Shown here: one piece after another, positions 25,383-33,877 of the stretch
Position numbering within the stretch: the stretch's first letter is position 1
How the letters are laid out: every line of letters starts with the position of its first letter
Assembly: GCA_015065135.1 (NCBI GenBank)
Contig: SVQY01000009.1
Coordinates: 1 to 64,000, forward strand
Length of the DNA stretch: 64,000 nucleotides
Reading direction: 5' to 3'
DNA from: Oscillospiraceae bacterium
GTDB taxonomy: Bacteria > Bacillota > Clostridia > Oscillospirales > CAG-272
Made by a program: the position numbers and the translations under genes
The notes under the pieces: model-generated
Seen by the model: the letters and a program-made list of their open reading frames with translations, nothing else
What the model was told of the DNA's origin: nothing
Database searches by the model: none

Positions 25383-25450
25383 TGTTTCATCCTGCGCCGA
25401 ATTGGGTAGAATATCGGAATTTTGGCGTTGGATTTTATGAAAAATGTCCC

Positions 25451-25479
25451 TTGCATAAAAAAATGTTTTATGGTAAAAT
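25451..25479 (+). promoter_or_regulatory. Promoter of the CarD-family gene
   Basis: TTGCAT at 25451-25456, 17 bases, TAAAAT at 25474-25479. About 90 bases of leader follow without a recognised motif. Confidence 0.7.
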
Positions 25480-25573
25480 ATAAATGTAACGATGCTGCGG
25501 GACCGATGCCGACTTTGACGACACCTCTCCCGCCATTTTTATCGGAATTTGTCAGCGCGAGGAGGGCTTTGCT

Positions 25574-26080
25574 ATGTTTGCAGTAGGTGAATACATCGTA
25601 TATGGCATCAACGGCATCTGCCGTGTAGAAGACGTCGGTCCTTCGCCCTATGACAAGACCGATCCGCGCACCTACTATCTTTTGGTGCCGCGGAATAATC
25701 CGATGAGCTCCACCATCTACACGCCGGTGGATAATGACCGCGTGCCGATGCGGCGGCTGATGACAAAAGAGGAGATCGAGGCGCTTGTCGCGGCCATTCC
25801 GGGCATTGAGCTCCTGACCGTGCCGGTGGAGAAGCAGCGCCGCGAGCTTTACAAGACCGTGATCGGCGCATTGGAGCCGCGCGGCTTTGTGCAGATCATC
25901 AAGACGGTCGAGCATCGCCGCGCCGAGCTGACCGCCGCGCACAAGCATTTTCCGGTGACCGATCTGGAGTATGGGCGCCTGGCAAGGCAGCTGCTTCGCA
26001 GCGAGTGCGCGCACGTGCTGGGCCTTTCCGAGGAGGAGGCAGACAGCTACATCGCGTCGCATCTTGCAAGGGCTGAATGA
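25574..26080 (+). CDS. CarD/CdnL family transcription regulator
   Basis: This 168-residue protein has the RNA-polymerase-interaction (Tudor-like) domain of CarD/CdnL/TRCF at residues 1-60: FAVGEYIVYGINGICRVEDV, TYYLLVPRNNP and IYTPVDN. The remainder is the helical DNA-contacting part (MTKEEIEALVAAIPGIE, LEYGRLARQLLRSEC). Known members bind the polymerase beta subunit and stabilise promoter complexes. It forms its own transcript, from the promoter at 25451 to the terminator at 26081. Confidence 0.88.
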   Translation: MFAVGEYIVYGINGICRVEDVGPSPYDKTDPRTYYLLVPRNNPMSSTIYTPVDNDRVPMRRLMTKEEIEALVAAIPGIELLTVPVEKQRRELYKTVIGALEPRGFVQIIKTVEHRRAELTAAHKHFPVTDLEYGRLARQLLRSECAHVLGLSEEEADSYIASHLARAE

Positions 26081-26115
26081 AAAAAGCCGATTTGGTAAAA
26101 CCAAATCGGCTTTTT
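26081..26115 (+). terminator. Terminator after the CarD-family gene
   Basis: A 15-pair stem (AAAAAGCCGATTTGG and complement) with a five-base loop and a T run. Confidence 0.9.
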
Positions 26116-26118
26116 CTG

Positions 26119-26147
26119 TTGCATCGTATGCGCTTTTGTGGTATGAT
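26119..26147 (+). promoter_or_regulatory. MFS gene promoter
   Basis: TTGCAT at 26119-26124, 17 bases, TATGAT at 26142-26147, directly after the preceding terminator. Confidence 0.72.
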
Positions 26148-26175
26148 AAAGGGGAAGACAAAAAGGGAGGTCGTT

Positions 26176-27492
26176 ATGAAAAGCACGACACGTTTTGGGG
26201 GTAAATTGTGGTTTACCGCTATTTTGTTCGGCCTTGTGGGGCAGATCGCCTGGGTGGTGGAGAATATGTATTTCGCCACGCTCTCGCAGGATATTTTTGC
26301 CAACTCGGGGCGGCAGGATCTGGCCTATATCGTCACCACGCTGATGGTGATCTTCTCGGCCGTCACCGCCACCGTCACAACCATCCTTGCCGGCGGATTT
26401 TGTGACCGTGTGGGCAAGCGCAAGCCCTTTGTAGCCTATGGCTATATGGCGTGGGGCGTGACCATTATGGCCTTTGCCTGCATCCCGATGCGTGCCGAGG
26501 GCAACGCGGTCTTTGTTGTGGCGGCGCTGCTGGTGGTGTTTGACTGCCTGATGACGCTTTGCGGCTCCACCGCCAACGATGCGGCCTTTAACGCGTGGGT
26601 GGCGGACGTGACCACGCCGCAAAACCGCGGCAGAGTCAATGGAGTGCTTTCGGTTCTGCCGGTGTTTGCCGTGATCATTATTTTCATCGGTCTTGGCTCG
26701 CTGTACAGCGCGGAGAACAGTAATAACGCGCTGTTTTTCCTGGTGCTGGGTGCCATTCCGCTGCTTGCGGGCGTGCTGGCGCTGTTTTTGTTCCGTGACG
26801 GCGATCACGTGCAAAAAAGCACCGGTGAGCGCTATTGGCAGGATATCTTTTACGGCTTCCGCCCCTCGGTGGTGCGTGCCAACCGTATGATGTATGTCTG
26901 CCTTGCCGGCGCGTGCCTGGTAGGCATCTCGCAGCAGACCTTTTTCTCCTATCTGATGAATTTTGTGATCCGCACGCTGGGCTATGGCGACGGCTTTGTG
27001 ATCCCCGTGGCGGTGATCATCGTGGGGGCCGCGCTGATCACCGGTCTTTGCGGCTTCCTGTCGGATAAATTCGGGCGCAAGCACTTCTATCTGCCTCTGC
27101 TCCTTACTGTGATCCTCGGCACGCTCTCAATGTACCTGCTGCAGTTTCTGGAGGGTGGCGCCGTCGATGTGCTGCTCTATATCGGCGGTGTGCTGATGAT
27201 GGGCGCCATCCTCTCGCTCACCGGCGCGCTGAACGCAGCCTTTCAGGATTATATCCCAAGCGGCTGCGAGGGTCGCTTTCAGGGAGTGCGGATGTGCTTT
27301 ACCGTGCTGATCCCCATGATCGTAGGACCGATCATTTCTATGTGTATCGGCCTGGATGCCATGGGCATGAACGGCGCGGATTTCGCCCCCACCTATACCA
27401 TCTTTCTGGCCGCTGCCATCGTGGCTGTGCCTGCGGCTCTGCCGCTGCTGTCGCTGCGCCGCGATGCGGACCGCCTGCGCGCGGAAAAGTGA
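26176..27492 (+). CDS. MFS transporter
   Basis: This is a 438-residue membrane transporter with about twelve hydrophobic segments. The first cytoplasmic loop has the MFS motif as GGFCDRVGKRKP, and the matching loop of the second half reads GFLSDKFGRKHF. The opening WFTAILFGLVGQIAWVVENMYF resembles glycoside/cation symporters of the sugar-transporting MFS groups, but the substrate cannot be read. The start follows GGGAGG by seven bases. It is a single-gene transcript between its own promoter and a bidirectional terminator. Confidence 0.87.
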   Translation: MKSTTRFGGKLWFTAILFGLVGQIAWVVENMYFATLSQDIFANSGRQDLAYIVTTLMVIFSAVTATVTTILAGGFCDRVGKRKPFVAYGYMAWGVTIMAFACIPMRAEGNAVFVVAALLVVFDCLMTLCGSTANDAAFNAWVADVTTPQNRGRVNGVLSVLPVFAVIIIFIGLGSLYSAENSNNALFFLVLGAIPLLAGVLALFLFRDGDHVQKSTGERYWQDIFYGFRPSVVRANRMMYVCLAGACLVGISQQTFFSYLMNFVIRTLGYGDGFVIPVAVIIVGAALITGLCGFLSDKFGRKHFYLPLLLTVILGTLSMYLLQFLEGGAVDVLLYIGGVLMMGAILSLTGALNAAFQDYIPSGCEGRFQGVRMCFTVLIPMIVGPIISMCIGLDAMGMNGADFAPTYTIFLAAAIVAVPAALPLLSLRRDADRLRAEK

Positions 27493-27502
27493 CGGATATT
27501 AC

Positions 27503-27541
27503 AAAAAACCGCACACATTCATCGAATGTGTGCGGTTTTTG
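27503..27541. terminator. Bidirectional terminator
   Basis: A long stem CAAAAAACCGCACACATTC with its complement and three-base loop lies between the MFS gene and the convergent SGNH gene. Confidence 0.9.
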
Positions 27542-27546
27542 TGTCG

Positions 27547-28638
27547 TCAGTCTCTTTCCATCAGTGCGCGGCGCACCACGGGGAGAACGGCCTGGGTCAT
27601 AAAATAAAAGCCGAGATCGGTGGGGTGGCAGCCGTCCACAGTGCAGCCGTCTGCGCGCAAAAGACCTTCGCCGTCAATAAAGTATACGTGTCTGTCGCCC
27701 TTGGCGATGGCGTAATGGAAGGTATCCAGAATGATCTGTCTGCGCCGTATGCTTTCATCGTGTCCCGCAAAGGAGGGATGCGTATAGTAGTCGGGGCGGG
27801 AGATCATGATATAGGGCAGGTCGGGGTTTGCCTCTCGGATGGCGTCATACATCTTTTGGTAGGTGGCGCGGAGATGCTCCTCGTTCGGGGCGTTGTGGTC
27901 ATAGTCGCACACAAACACCGACATGTCCAGCGATTTCATATAGTCCACCATCGCATCCTCAGCCTTGCCGTTGCCCGAAAAGCCCAGATTGATGTGGTCC
28001 ATATTCAGCGCACGGCTGACCGTGGCGGTGTAGCAGCTGCCGGGACGGGAGGCGCAGCCGCCCTGGGTGATGGAGGAGCCGTAATAGACGATAGGCGCTT
28101 CCTTGCGGTAGGGGACACCCTCGCCAAGGCGAGAGCCCTTGGCCACGCCGACATAGAGCTCCATCACGTCGTTATACAGAGGAAAGTTGATGGTGAAATA
28201 ACGCATGCCCCCAAGCTTTACCGCCAATTTGGATTCATAGCCGCCAATAATTTTGGGAGGGGGCACAAAGGTGCGATAATGAATGCTGTCGCCGTCGGGA
28301 CTATCCAGATACAGGTCGAAGCCGGAGGAGCCGGTCACGGCCATATGTGCCATACGGCCGGACTTGTTCATCACGGCCTTAATGACGATGTAAGGGGAGT
28401 CGGTGGAGAAGCGCACGCGGCCACCTGCGGTGTGATAATGCAGCTCGTTCACACCGTCGCTGACCTGCTCGGCCACGGCAGTGGGCATACGCTTGAAGAC
28501 AGGCTCATTTTTGGGATCGTAGAATCCGTATAACTGGAAGGGCGCCTCACGCACATCGTGCAACTCCAGGTCGGGAGCGTTGACGGCGGTGGCCACCGCC
28601 AGATTTTGATCCACGCTTGAAATATCAAAATTTGCCAT
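27547..28638 (-). CDS. SGNH/GDSL-type esterase, paralogue 2
   Basis: This is a 363-residue hydrolase with an N-terminal beta-sandwich (about 1-170) and a C-terminal SGNH domain. The nucleophile serine is in IVYYGSSITQGGCASRPG, the glycine and asparagine blocks are HINLGFSGNG and DYDHNA, and the Asp-His pair is in CTVDGCHPTDLGF. There is no signal peptide. Enzymes of this layout often remove acetyl groups from sugars. The protein is closely similar along its whole length to the next gene, showing a tandem duplication; the two are 14 bases apart. The start follows GAGGTACGT. Confidence 0.87.
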   Translation of the reverse strand: MANFDISSVDQNLAVATAVNAPDLELHDVREAPFQLYGFYDPKNEPVFKRMPTAVAEQVSDGVNELHYHTAGGRVRFSTDSPYIVIKAVMNKSGRMAHMAVTGSSGFDLYLDSPDGDSIHYRTFVPPPKIIGGYESKLAVKLGGMRYFTINFPLYNDVMELYVGVAKGSRLGEGVPYRKEAPIVYYGSSITQGGCASRPGSCYTATVSRALNMDHINLGFSGNGKAEDAMVDYMKSLDMSVFVCDYDHNAPNEEHLRATYQKMYDAIREANPDLPYIMISRPDYYTHPSFAGHDESIRRRQIILDTFHYAIAKGDRHVYFIDGEGLLRADGCTVDGCHPTDLGFYFMTQAVLPVVRRALMERD

Positions 28639-28652
28639 ACGTACCTCGTTTT

Positions 28653-29762
28653 TTAAAGCTTTTTCTCTCGCAGAAGGCGTCTGAGAATGTCACCGATCTG
28701 CTCGGCATACATCATAAAGCCAAGATCGTTGGGGTGTCCGCCGTCCACGGTGCAGCAGTCGCCGTAGCTGCCGGTGAAGACGCGCTCGCCGTCCAGGAAA
28801 TAAACGTTACGGTCGCCCGCATCAATGGCGGCCTGATAAGAATCCAGAATGATGCGGCGGCGGATGATGCTGTTTTCCTCGCCGCCGATATAGAGGTTGT
28901 CAAAGTAGAAATCGGTGCGGGAGATCATAATATAGGGAATATCGGGGTGACGCGCACGGATGGTGCGGTAGAGGTTGTAGTGGGTCTTTTGCAGATCCTC
29001 TGCGGTCAGCGCGTTGTGATCGTAATCCGACACGAAGGCGGACATCTCGAGGCCTGCCATATAGTCGGCAATGGCCTGCTCGCCGCAGCCGCTGCCCGAA
29101 AAGCCAAGGTTGATATGGTCGATGCCAAGGGCGCGGGTCACCATATTCGAATAGGCGTTACCGGGTCTGGAGGCGCATCCGCCCTGGGTCACCGAGTTGC
29201 CGTAATAGACCACGGGCGGCAGGTCACGGTAGGGGGCACCCTGCTCCAGCACAGAGCCCTTGGCCACGCCCACGTACAGGGAGGTCAGCCGATTGTAAAG
29301 GGGAAAGTGAATGGTGAAGCAGTGCTTGCCCGGGCGGTTGATGATCACCTTGGATTCATAGCCATCCGTCATATTGTGAGGGGGGACAAAGGTGCGGTGA
29401 TAGGCCGAGGTGCTGCCGTCCGGCGCATCGATATACAGGTCAAAGCCGGAAGAGCCGGTCAGAGGCATGTGCGAAAAATGCGTGATCTTGGGCATGACAG
29501 CCTTGATGACGATGTAGGGGGAATCGGTAGAGAAGCGCACGCGGCCGCCTGCGGTATGGGTGTGCAGGGAGAGCACGCCCTCATTGGTCTTTTCGGCTAC
29601 ATCGGTGGGCAGTCGCTTGAACATAGGCTCGGTCAGAGGATTATAGAGGCCGTAGATCTGAAAGGGGGGCTTTCGCACGTCGTGCAGCTCTACATCGGGG
29701 GCGTCGATCTTAGATGACACCGCCAGGTTTTTATCTACGCTTTCAATATTGAGATCAGCCAC
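28653..29762 (-). CDS. SGNH/GDSL-type esterase, paralogue 1
   Basis: This 369-residue hydrolase has the same layout as its downstream twin: a beta-sandwich, then the SGNH domain with VVYYGNSVTQGGCASRPG (here Asn precedes the catalytic Ser region), HINLGFSGSG, DYDHNA and CCTVDGGHPNDLGF. The start is GTG at 29762 with GAGG upstream. It is first of the pair; proC lies upstream on the same strand. The substrate is unknown, perhaps an acetylated glycan. Confidence 0.87.
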   Translation of the reverse strand: MADLNIESVDKNLAVSSKIDAPDVELHDVRKPPFQIYGLYNPLTEPMFKRLPTDVAEKTNEGVLSLHTHTAGGRVRFSTDSPYIVIKAVMPKITHFSHMPLTGSSGFDLYIDAPDGSTSAYHRTFVPPHNMTDGYESKVIINRPGKHCFTIHFPLYNRLTSLYVGVAKGSVLEQGAPYRDLPPVVYYGNSVTQGGCASRPGNAYSNMVTRALGIDHINLGFSGSGCGEQAIADYMAGLEMSAFVSDYDHNALTAEDLQKTHYNLYRTIRARHPDIPYIMISRTDFYFDNLYIGGEENSIIRRRIILDSYQAAIDAGDRNVYFLDGERVFTGSYGDCCTVDGGHPNDLGFMMYAEQIGDILRRLLREKKL

Positions 29763-29806
29763 GAAATTTACCTCACGTATCTGTGTTTTTTGAAAAAAGC
29801 GTTTTT

Positions 29807-30586
29807 TCAGCCCTTCATAATGGCGTCAATGGCCGCAATGCAGGCGGCGCGGTAGCCGCTCGTCTCCAGCGCGGTCACGCCCTTGATGGTGGAGCCGCCG
29901 GGGGAGCAGACCATATCCTTCAGCACGCCGGGGTGCAGCCCCGTCTCCAGCTGCAGCTTGGCGCTGCCAAGCACTGTCTCGCTGACCATCTGCTGCGCAA
30001 GGCTGCGGGGAATGCCGTACTTGACCGCCGCATCGGCAAAGGCCTCCAGCATAAGATCCACAAAGGCAGGGCCGCAGCCGCTGACGGCGCCGCCGATGCC
30101 CATCAGCTGAGAGGGCAGGGTATGCACGTGACCGATGGCGGCAAACAGCTCCTTGACCTCGGCAAGCTCCTCGGCGCGCAGCGTGGTGGTCTCCTCAAAC
30201 AGGAACACGCCCTCGCCCACCATAGCGGGGGTATTGGGCATAATGAACTGCACGCGCACGCCCGTGGGCAGCAGCTCTTGATATCTGGCGTGGTCAAAGC
30301 CAAGGGCGATGGAGAGCATCGCCTTGCCGCAAAGCAGCTCGCGGATGGGGGCGAGAGCGCTCTCCACGTGCTGGGGCTTGCAGGCGATCAGCACCGTGTC
30401 GGCGGCCTGCACGGCCTCGGCAGCGGTGTCGGCGGCGGTAAAGCCGAGCTGCGCCGCCTTTTTCAAAAGCCCCTCACGGTAGGGGTCGTAGGCGATGATG
30501 TCGGTGGCGGCAAGCTTGCCCGAGGCGATAAATCCGCCGGCCAGGGCACTTGCCATATTGCCCATTCCGATAAAAGCGAGTTTCAT
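29807..30586 (-). CDS. proC: Pyrroline-5-carboxylate reductase
   Basis: This enzyme makes proline by NAD(P)H reduction of pyrroline 5-carboxylate. The 259 residues begin with the nucleotide-binding fold FIGMGNMASALAGGFI and end with the family signature MVCSPGGSTIKGVTALE. The middle has QFIMPNTPAMVGEG and GCGPAFVDLMLEA, both typical. It has its own promoter at 30619. The SGNH pair lies 44 bases downstream on the same strand and may be read through. Confidence 0.94.
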   Translation of the reverse strand: MKLAFIGMGNMASALAGGFIASGKLAATDIIAYDPYREGLLKKAAQLGFTAADTAAEAVQAADTVLIACKPQHVESALAPIRELLCGKAMLSIALGFDHARYQELLPTGVRVQFIMPNTPAMVGEGVFLFEETTTLRAEELAEVKELFAAIGHVHTLPSQLMGIGGAVSGCGPAFVDLMLEAFADAAVKYGIPRSLAQQMVSETVLGSAKLQLETGLHPGVLKDMVCSPGGSTIKGVTALETSGYRAACIAAIDAIMKG

Positions 30587-30618
30587 AGTTTTGATCCTCC
30601 GATCATGATACTGATTTT

Positions 30619-30647
30619 ATTATACCCTTTCGCTGCGGCAGTGTCAA
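30619..30647 (-). promoter_or_regulatory. proC promoter
   Basis: Minus strand: TTGACA at 30642-30647, 17 bases, TATAAT at 30619-30624. Confidence 0.85.
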
Positions 30648-30658
30648 GTAAAAAAAGA

Positions 30659-30687
30659 AAAAGGGCGATGCCGCAGCATCGCCCTTT
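30659..30687 (-). terminator. rpmB terminator
   Basis: A 13-pair stem (AAAAGGGCGATGC and complement), followed on the minus strand by a T-rich run. Confidence 0.88.
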
Positions 30688-30698
30688 TATCTTCTCTC

Positions 30699-30884
30699 TT
30701 ATGCGCGGGTAACTTTGCCCGAACGCAGGCAACGAGAGCAAACCGCCACCGTGGTGGGGGTACCGTCAACGATCGCCTTTACCTTACGGATATTGGGCTT
30801 CCAAGAACGGTTGGTCTTACGGTTAGAGTGGGATACGTTCTGACCGAACACAACGCCCTTTCCGCAAACACTGCACTTTGCCAT
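30699..30884 (-). CDS. rpmB: 50S ribosomal protein L28
   Basis: This 61-residue ribosomal protein has the two zinc-type cysteine pairs of the C+ form: CSVCGK at the start and CSRCLRSGK near the end. NVSHSNRKTNRSWKPNI is the conserved core. The start follows AGGAGG by eight bases. It is a single-gene unit between the promoter at 30951 and the terminator at 30659. Confidence 0.95.
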   Translation of the reverse strand: MAKCSVCGKGVVFGQNVSHSNRKTNRSWKPNIRKVKAIVDGTPTTVAVCSRCLRSGKVTRA

Positions 30885-30950
30885 ATCTGACACCTCCTGT
30901 CGCACCCGTGGGTGCTCGTCGTTTCATCAAAGTTTTCAATAACAATGTGT

Positions 30951-30979
30951 ATTATAACACAGCGTGAGAAAAAATGCAA
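30951..30979 (-). promoter_or_regulatory. rpmB promoter
   Basis: Minus strand: TTGCAT at 30974-30979, 17 bases, TATAAT at 30951-30956. Confidence 0.82.
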
Positions 30980-31036
30980 GAGTTTTTTGCAATTTTTTTG
31001 AACAGATTATTTTCTTCTTTTTCTTTTTCTCTTGTA

Positions 31037-32386
31037 TCATTTGTGCAATAGGGCGCGCATCGCGGCAAAATCGGCAGCTTCGGCGGCCGCGTGCAGCGCC
31101 TTGATCGCAGCGCTATCCGGTGTCGCTCCCTTTTCGGCGGCGAGATAGAGCGCCAGGCGCGGCGCGGTCAGCCTGCCGCTGGAGAGCTCGCGGTGCTGCA
31201 GGGGCAGCGCCAGCTCGGTGGTGAAGCGATGCAGATCCAGCAGCATCGGGATCGCCGCACCGGCGGCCTCGCACACGCGGGCAGGCATCTCCAGTACCGC
31301 AAACAGCGAGGCGCGGCGCAGATCGGCACCGTGTGCCACGGCCGTGGCCAGCCAGCTGCAAAGCGTTTTCTGATCGCTGCCTGCAAGCTCAATGCCAAAG
31401 AGATGGGTGCTGCCGCTCTCGGCAGCCTGCTCGGCGGTGACTGTGGCCGCGCCGCGGCAAAGGGTGGGCCGCACCGTCAAGGGGTCGCCGATATCCAGCA
31501 GCGTGGCAGCGGCGGAAAAGAGCGGTTTGCCGCCGTAAAAGACCTGCAGCCGCGGCTCGCGTGCCAGTCGCCCCAGCGGCAGGAGGCCGGGGTATTGCAT
31601 CAGGGGGGAGGAAAGCAGCGCATCCGGCGCCGCAAAGAGCAGCGCATCCGCCGTGGCGTCGGTCAGCGCCGCAAGTGCTGCCTCGGGACCCTCGGTGCTG
31701 ATGGGGGAAAGCTCCAGCAGCACGCCCGGCGCAGCCTCGCGCAGATGGGGCAGCAGGCCCTCCGCGCCGCAGGCCACGAGGGGGCGGAGCCCATAGCTTC
31801 TTGCCTGTGTGAAGAATTTTGCAACCTCGGTGGCGGCGTTCCCGTCGGGGCGCAGGGCCAGCAGCACGGCGGCCTGCGGATCCCGATACGGTGCAGGAGC
31901 GGCGGTCAGCGCGGCGGTCAGCCCCAGATCGACCACGGGTAGCGGTACGGTACCGGCGCAGCGAGCGGCCTGCTCGGTGGCGGGGGCAGCGGAAAGCGCG
32001 CGATGCCAGGGCAGGATGCCGCAGGCTCTCAGATAGGCGCCGCTCATCTGCGGTATATCCGAAAGGGTCAGGCTGTCGGGGTCCATCCCCAGGCGTGTCG
32101 CCTTTCTTTGCAGATCGGTGAGCGCGCGCAGGTCCTCACCCTCGGCGTCAGGCGTTAGCAGGCGCATCGCCTGCGGCATTTGCTGCGCGGCAAGGATAGC
32201 TTCCTTTAAAAATTGCAGCTCAAGCAGCGTGGGGTCTCGCCATTCGATGCGGCGGTAATGCTCGCGCACCGCAATGAGCGTGTCGGCCGAAAAGGGCAGC
32301 GCATAGGTCTCGGCAAGGGCTGCCAGCGCCGCTCCCTCTGCCATACGCAGGGGGAGGGTCTTTGGTAAAAAGCCTGTGGTGCCCAT
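31037..32386 (-). CDS. Conserved-looking protein of unknown function, coupled to mtaB
   Basis: This 449-residue protein is rich in alanine and leucine (long stretches such as ALAALAETYALPFS and ALAALTDATADALLFA). It has no signal peptide or clear membrane segment, and I do not recognise a domain. It starts one base after the mtaB stop, using a GAGGAGG site inside the mtaB end, so the two are made together. The alanine-rich composition and the segments VVDLGLTAALTAAPAP and RASLFAVLEMPARVCEAAG suggest a globular alpha/beta enzyme. A link to tRNA modification is possible only by position. Confidence 0.72.
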   Translation of the reverse strand: MGTTGFLPKTLPLRMAEGAALAALAETYALPFSADTLIAVREHYRRIEWRDPTLLELQFLKEAILAAQQMPQAMRLLTPDAEGEDLRALTDLQRKATRLGMDPDSLTLSDIPQMSGAYLRACGILPWHRALSAAPATEQAARCAGTVPLPVVDLGLTAALTAAPAPYRDPQAAVLLALRPDGNAATEVAKFFTQARSYGLRPLVACGAEGLLPHLREAAPGVLLELSPISTEGPEAALAALTDATADALLFAAPDALLSSPLMQYPGLLPLGRLAREPRLQVFYGGKPLFSAAATLLDIGDPLTVRPTLCRGAATVTAEQAAESGSTHLFGIELAGSDQKTLCSWLATAVAHGADLRRASLFAVLEMPARVCEAAGAAIPMLLDLHRFTTELALPLQHRELSSGRLTAPRLALYLAAEKGATPDSAAIKALHAAAEAADFAAMRALLHK

Positions 32387-32387
32387 C

Positions 32388-33701
32388 TCACACCTCCTCG
32401 ATCCGGGCCAGTAGACGGCCACCGCTGATCTCCTGCAGCCGTACCGTCAGCAGTGCCGCGTGCAGCGGCGCGGGGGCAGGGGCTGCCACCTCTAAAAAGC
32501 TGTCGGTGTGGCCGACGGCAAGTCCGTTTTCATAGGTCTCAAACAACACCTGACGAACAGGCTCCAGCAGCGCCTTTTCCAGGCGCTGCTGCCGCAGCGC
32601 GGCGCCCACCGCCATCAGGGCGGCGGAGCGCTCCTTTTTTATCGCGTTCGGCAGCTGCCCCGGCAGCGATGCCGCCACGGTGCCCTCGCGCTTGGAATAG
32701 GCGAATACGTGCATAGAGAGGAACTCCGCCTCCTTGGCAAAGGAGACGGTCTCGGCAAAGTCTGCCTCGGTCTCACCGGGAAAGCCCACGATAAAATCGG
32801 TGGTCAGCTCCAGCCGGGGGAAGGCGGCACGCAGACGGCGGATGCCGGCCAGCGCCTGCTCGCGGTTGTATTTGCGCTTCATCGCGGCCAGCACCGCCGA
32901 GGAGCCGCTTTGCATCGAAATGTGAAAATGCGGCGTCAGCGAGCGCAGCGCGGCGATCCGTTCAACGAATTTTTCCTTCATCAGCGAAGGGTCCAGCGAG
33001 CCGAGGCGCACGCGGCCGATGCCCGGGATGGCGTCCACCGCCTCCAGAAGATCGGCCAGATCGGCACCGGGGATATCGCGCCCCCAGGAGGCGGTCTCGA
33101 TGCCGGTCAGCACCACCTCGCGGCAGCCGCCGCGAACCAGCCCCTCCACCTCGCGTACCACGTCGGCAAGCGGCTTGGAGCGCACGCGGCCACGGGCACC
33201 CGGAATGGCGCAGTAGGAGCAACGATTTTCGCAACCGTCTTCAATTTTTACGTACGCACGGGTGCGTTCAAAGCGGGTGATCTCCATCGGCTCAAAGGGG
33301 GCGGTGTTCACGTCACCCACGCGGATGGCGGGGGCAGTCTCGCGCCCTTTTTCCAGCAGCTTTTTGGCGGCCGCGACCACCGAGAGCTTGTCGGTGTTGC
33401 CGCACACGTCGTCCACCCCTTCAATGGCAGCCACCTTTTCGGGGGCGGCCTGGGCAAAGCAGCCGGTCATCAGAATAAAGGCGTTCGGATTACGGGCGTG
33501 CATCCGCCGCGCCAGCTGACCCGCCTTGCGGTCGGATTCGGCGGTCACGGTGCAGGTATTGATCACGTAAACGTCGCAGGGAGCATCCCCGTGCAGCACC
33601 GTAAAGCCCTCTTTTTCAAAGGCCTCGGCGATGGCTTCGCTTTCATATTGATTGACCTTGCAGCCCAGTGTCAGCACGCCGACGGTATAGCTTTTTTGCA
33701 T
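32388..33701 (-). CDS. mtaB: tRNA (t6A37) methylthiotransferase MtaB
   Basis: This radical-SAM enzyme adds a methylthio group to t6A at position 37 of ANN-decoding tRNAs. The 437 residues show the N-terminal cluster domain (TLGCKVNQYESEA, VINTCTVTAESDRKAGQLARR, TGCFAQ), the radical SAM motif ENRCSYCAIPGARG, and a C-terminal TRAM-like region. The C-K-V-N-Q opening distinguishes MtaB from MiaB. A promoter lies 26 bases upstream of the start. The gene after it is translationally coupled. Confidence 0.92.
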   Translation of the reverse strand: MQKSYTVGVLTLGCKVNQYESEAIAEAFEKEGFTVLHGDAPCDVYVINTCTVTAESDRKAGQLARRMHARNPNAFILMTGCFAQAAPEKVAAIEGVDDVCGNTDKLSVVAAAKKLLEKGRETAPAIRVGDVNTAPFEPMEITRFERTRAYVKIEDGCENRCSYCAIPGARGRVRSKPLADVVREVEGLVRGGCREVVLTGIETASWGRDIPGADLADLLEAVDAIPGIGRVRLGSLDPSLMKEKFVERIAALRSLTPHFHISMQSGSSAVLAAMKRKYNREQALAGIRRLRAAFPRLELTTDFIVGFPGETEADFAETVSFAKEAEFLSMHVFAYSKREGTVAASLPGQLPNAIKKERSAALMAVGAALRQQRLEKALLEPVRQVLFETYENGLAVGHTDSFLEVAAPAPAPLHAALLTVRLQEISGGRLLARIEEV

Positions 33702-33727
33702 GGTGATCCCCTCGCTTTCCGCTCTTT

Positions 33728-33756
33728 ATTGTACCACGCTTTGCCCGTGGGGTCAA
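33728..33756 (-). promoter_or_regulatory. mtaB promoter
   Basis: Minus strand: TTGACC at 33751-33756, 17 bases, TACAAT at 33728-33733. Confidence 0.78.
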
Positions 33757-33784
33757 CCGGCGCGAAAAAAATTTTGCGCATCTA

Positions 33785-33813
33785 TTGAAAAAGCATCCGA
33801 AAAAGAGTATAAT
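33785..33813 (+). promoter_or_regulatory. Promoter of the RluA-lnt unit
   Basis: TTGAAA at 33785-33790, 17 bases, TATAAT at 33808-33813, divergent from the mtaB promoter. Confidence 0.8.
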
Positions 33814-33877
33814 AAAGCCGAAAGAACCGGTGCGGCAGTTTCAGCGCTGCCGTTTTTTGTATGAGGGTGGTGAGCGT

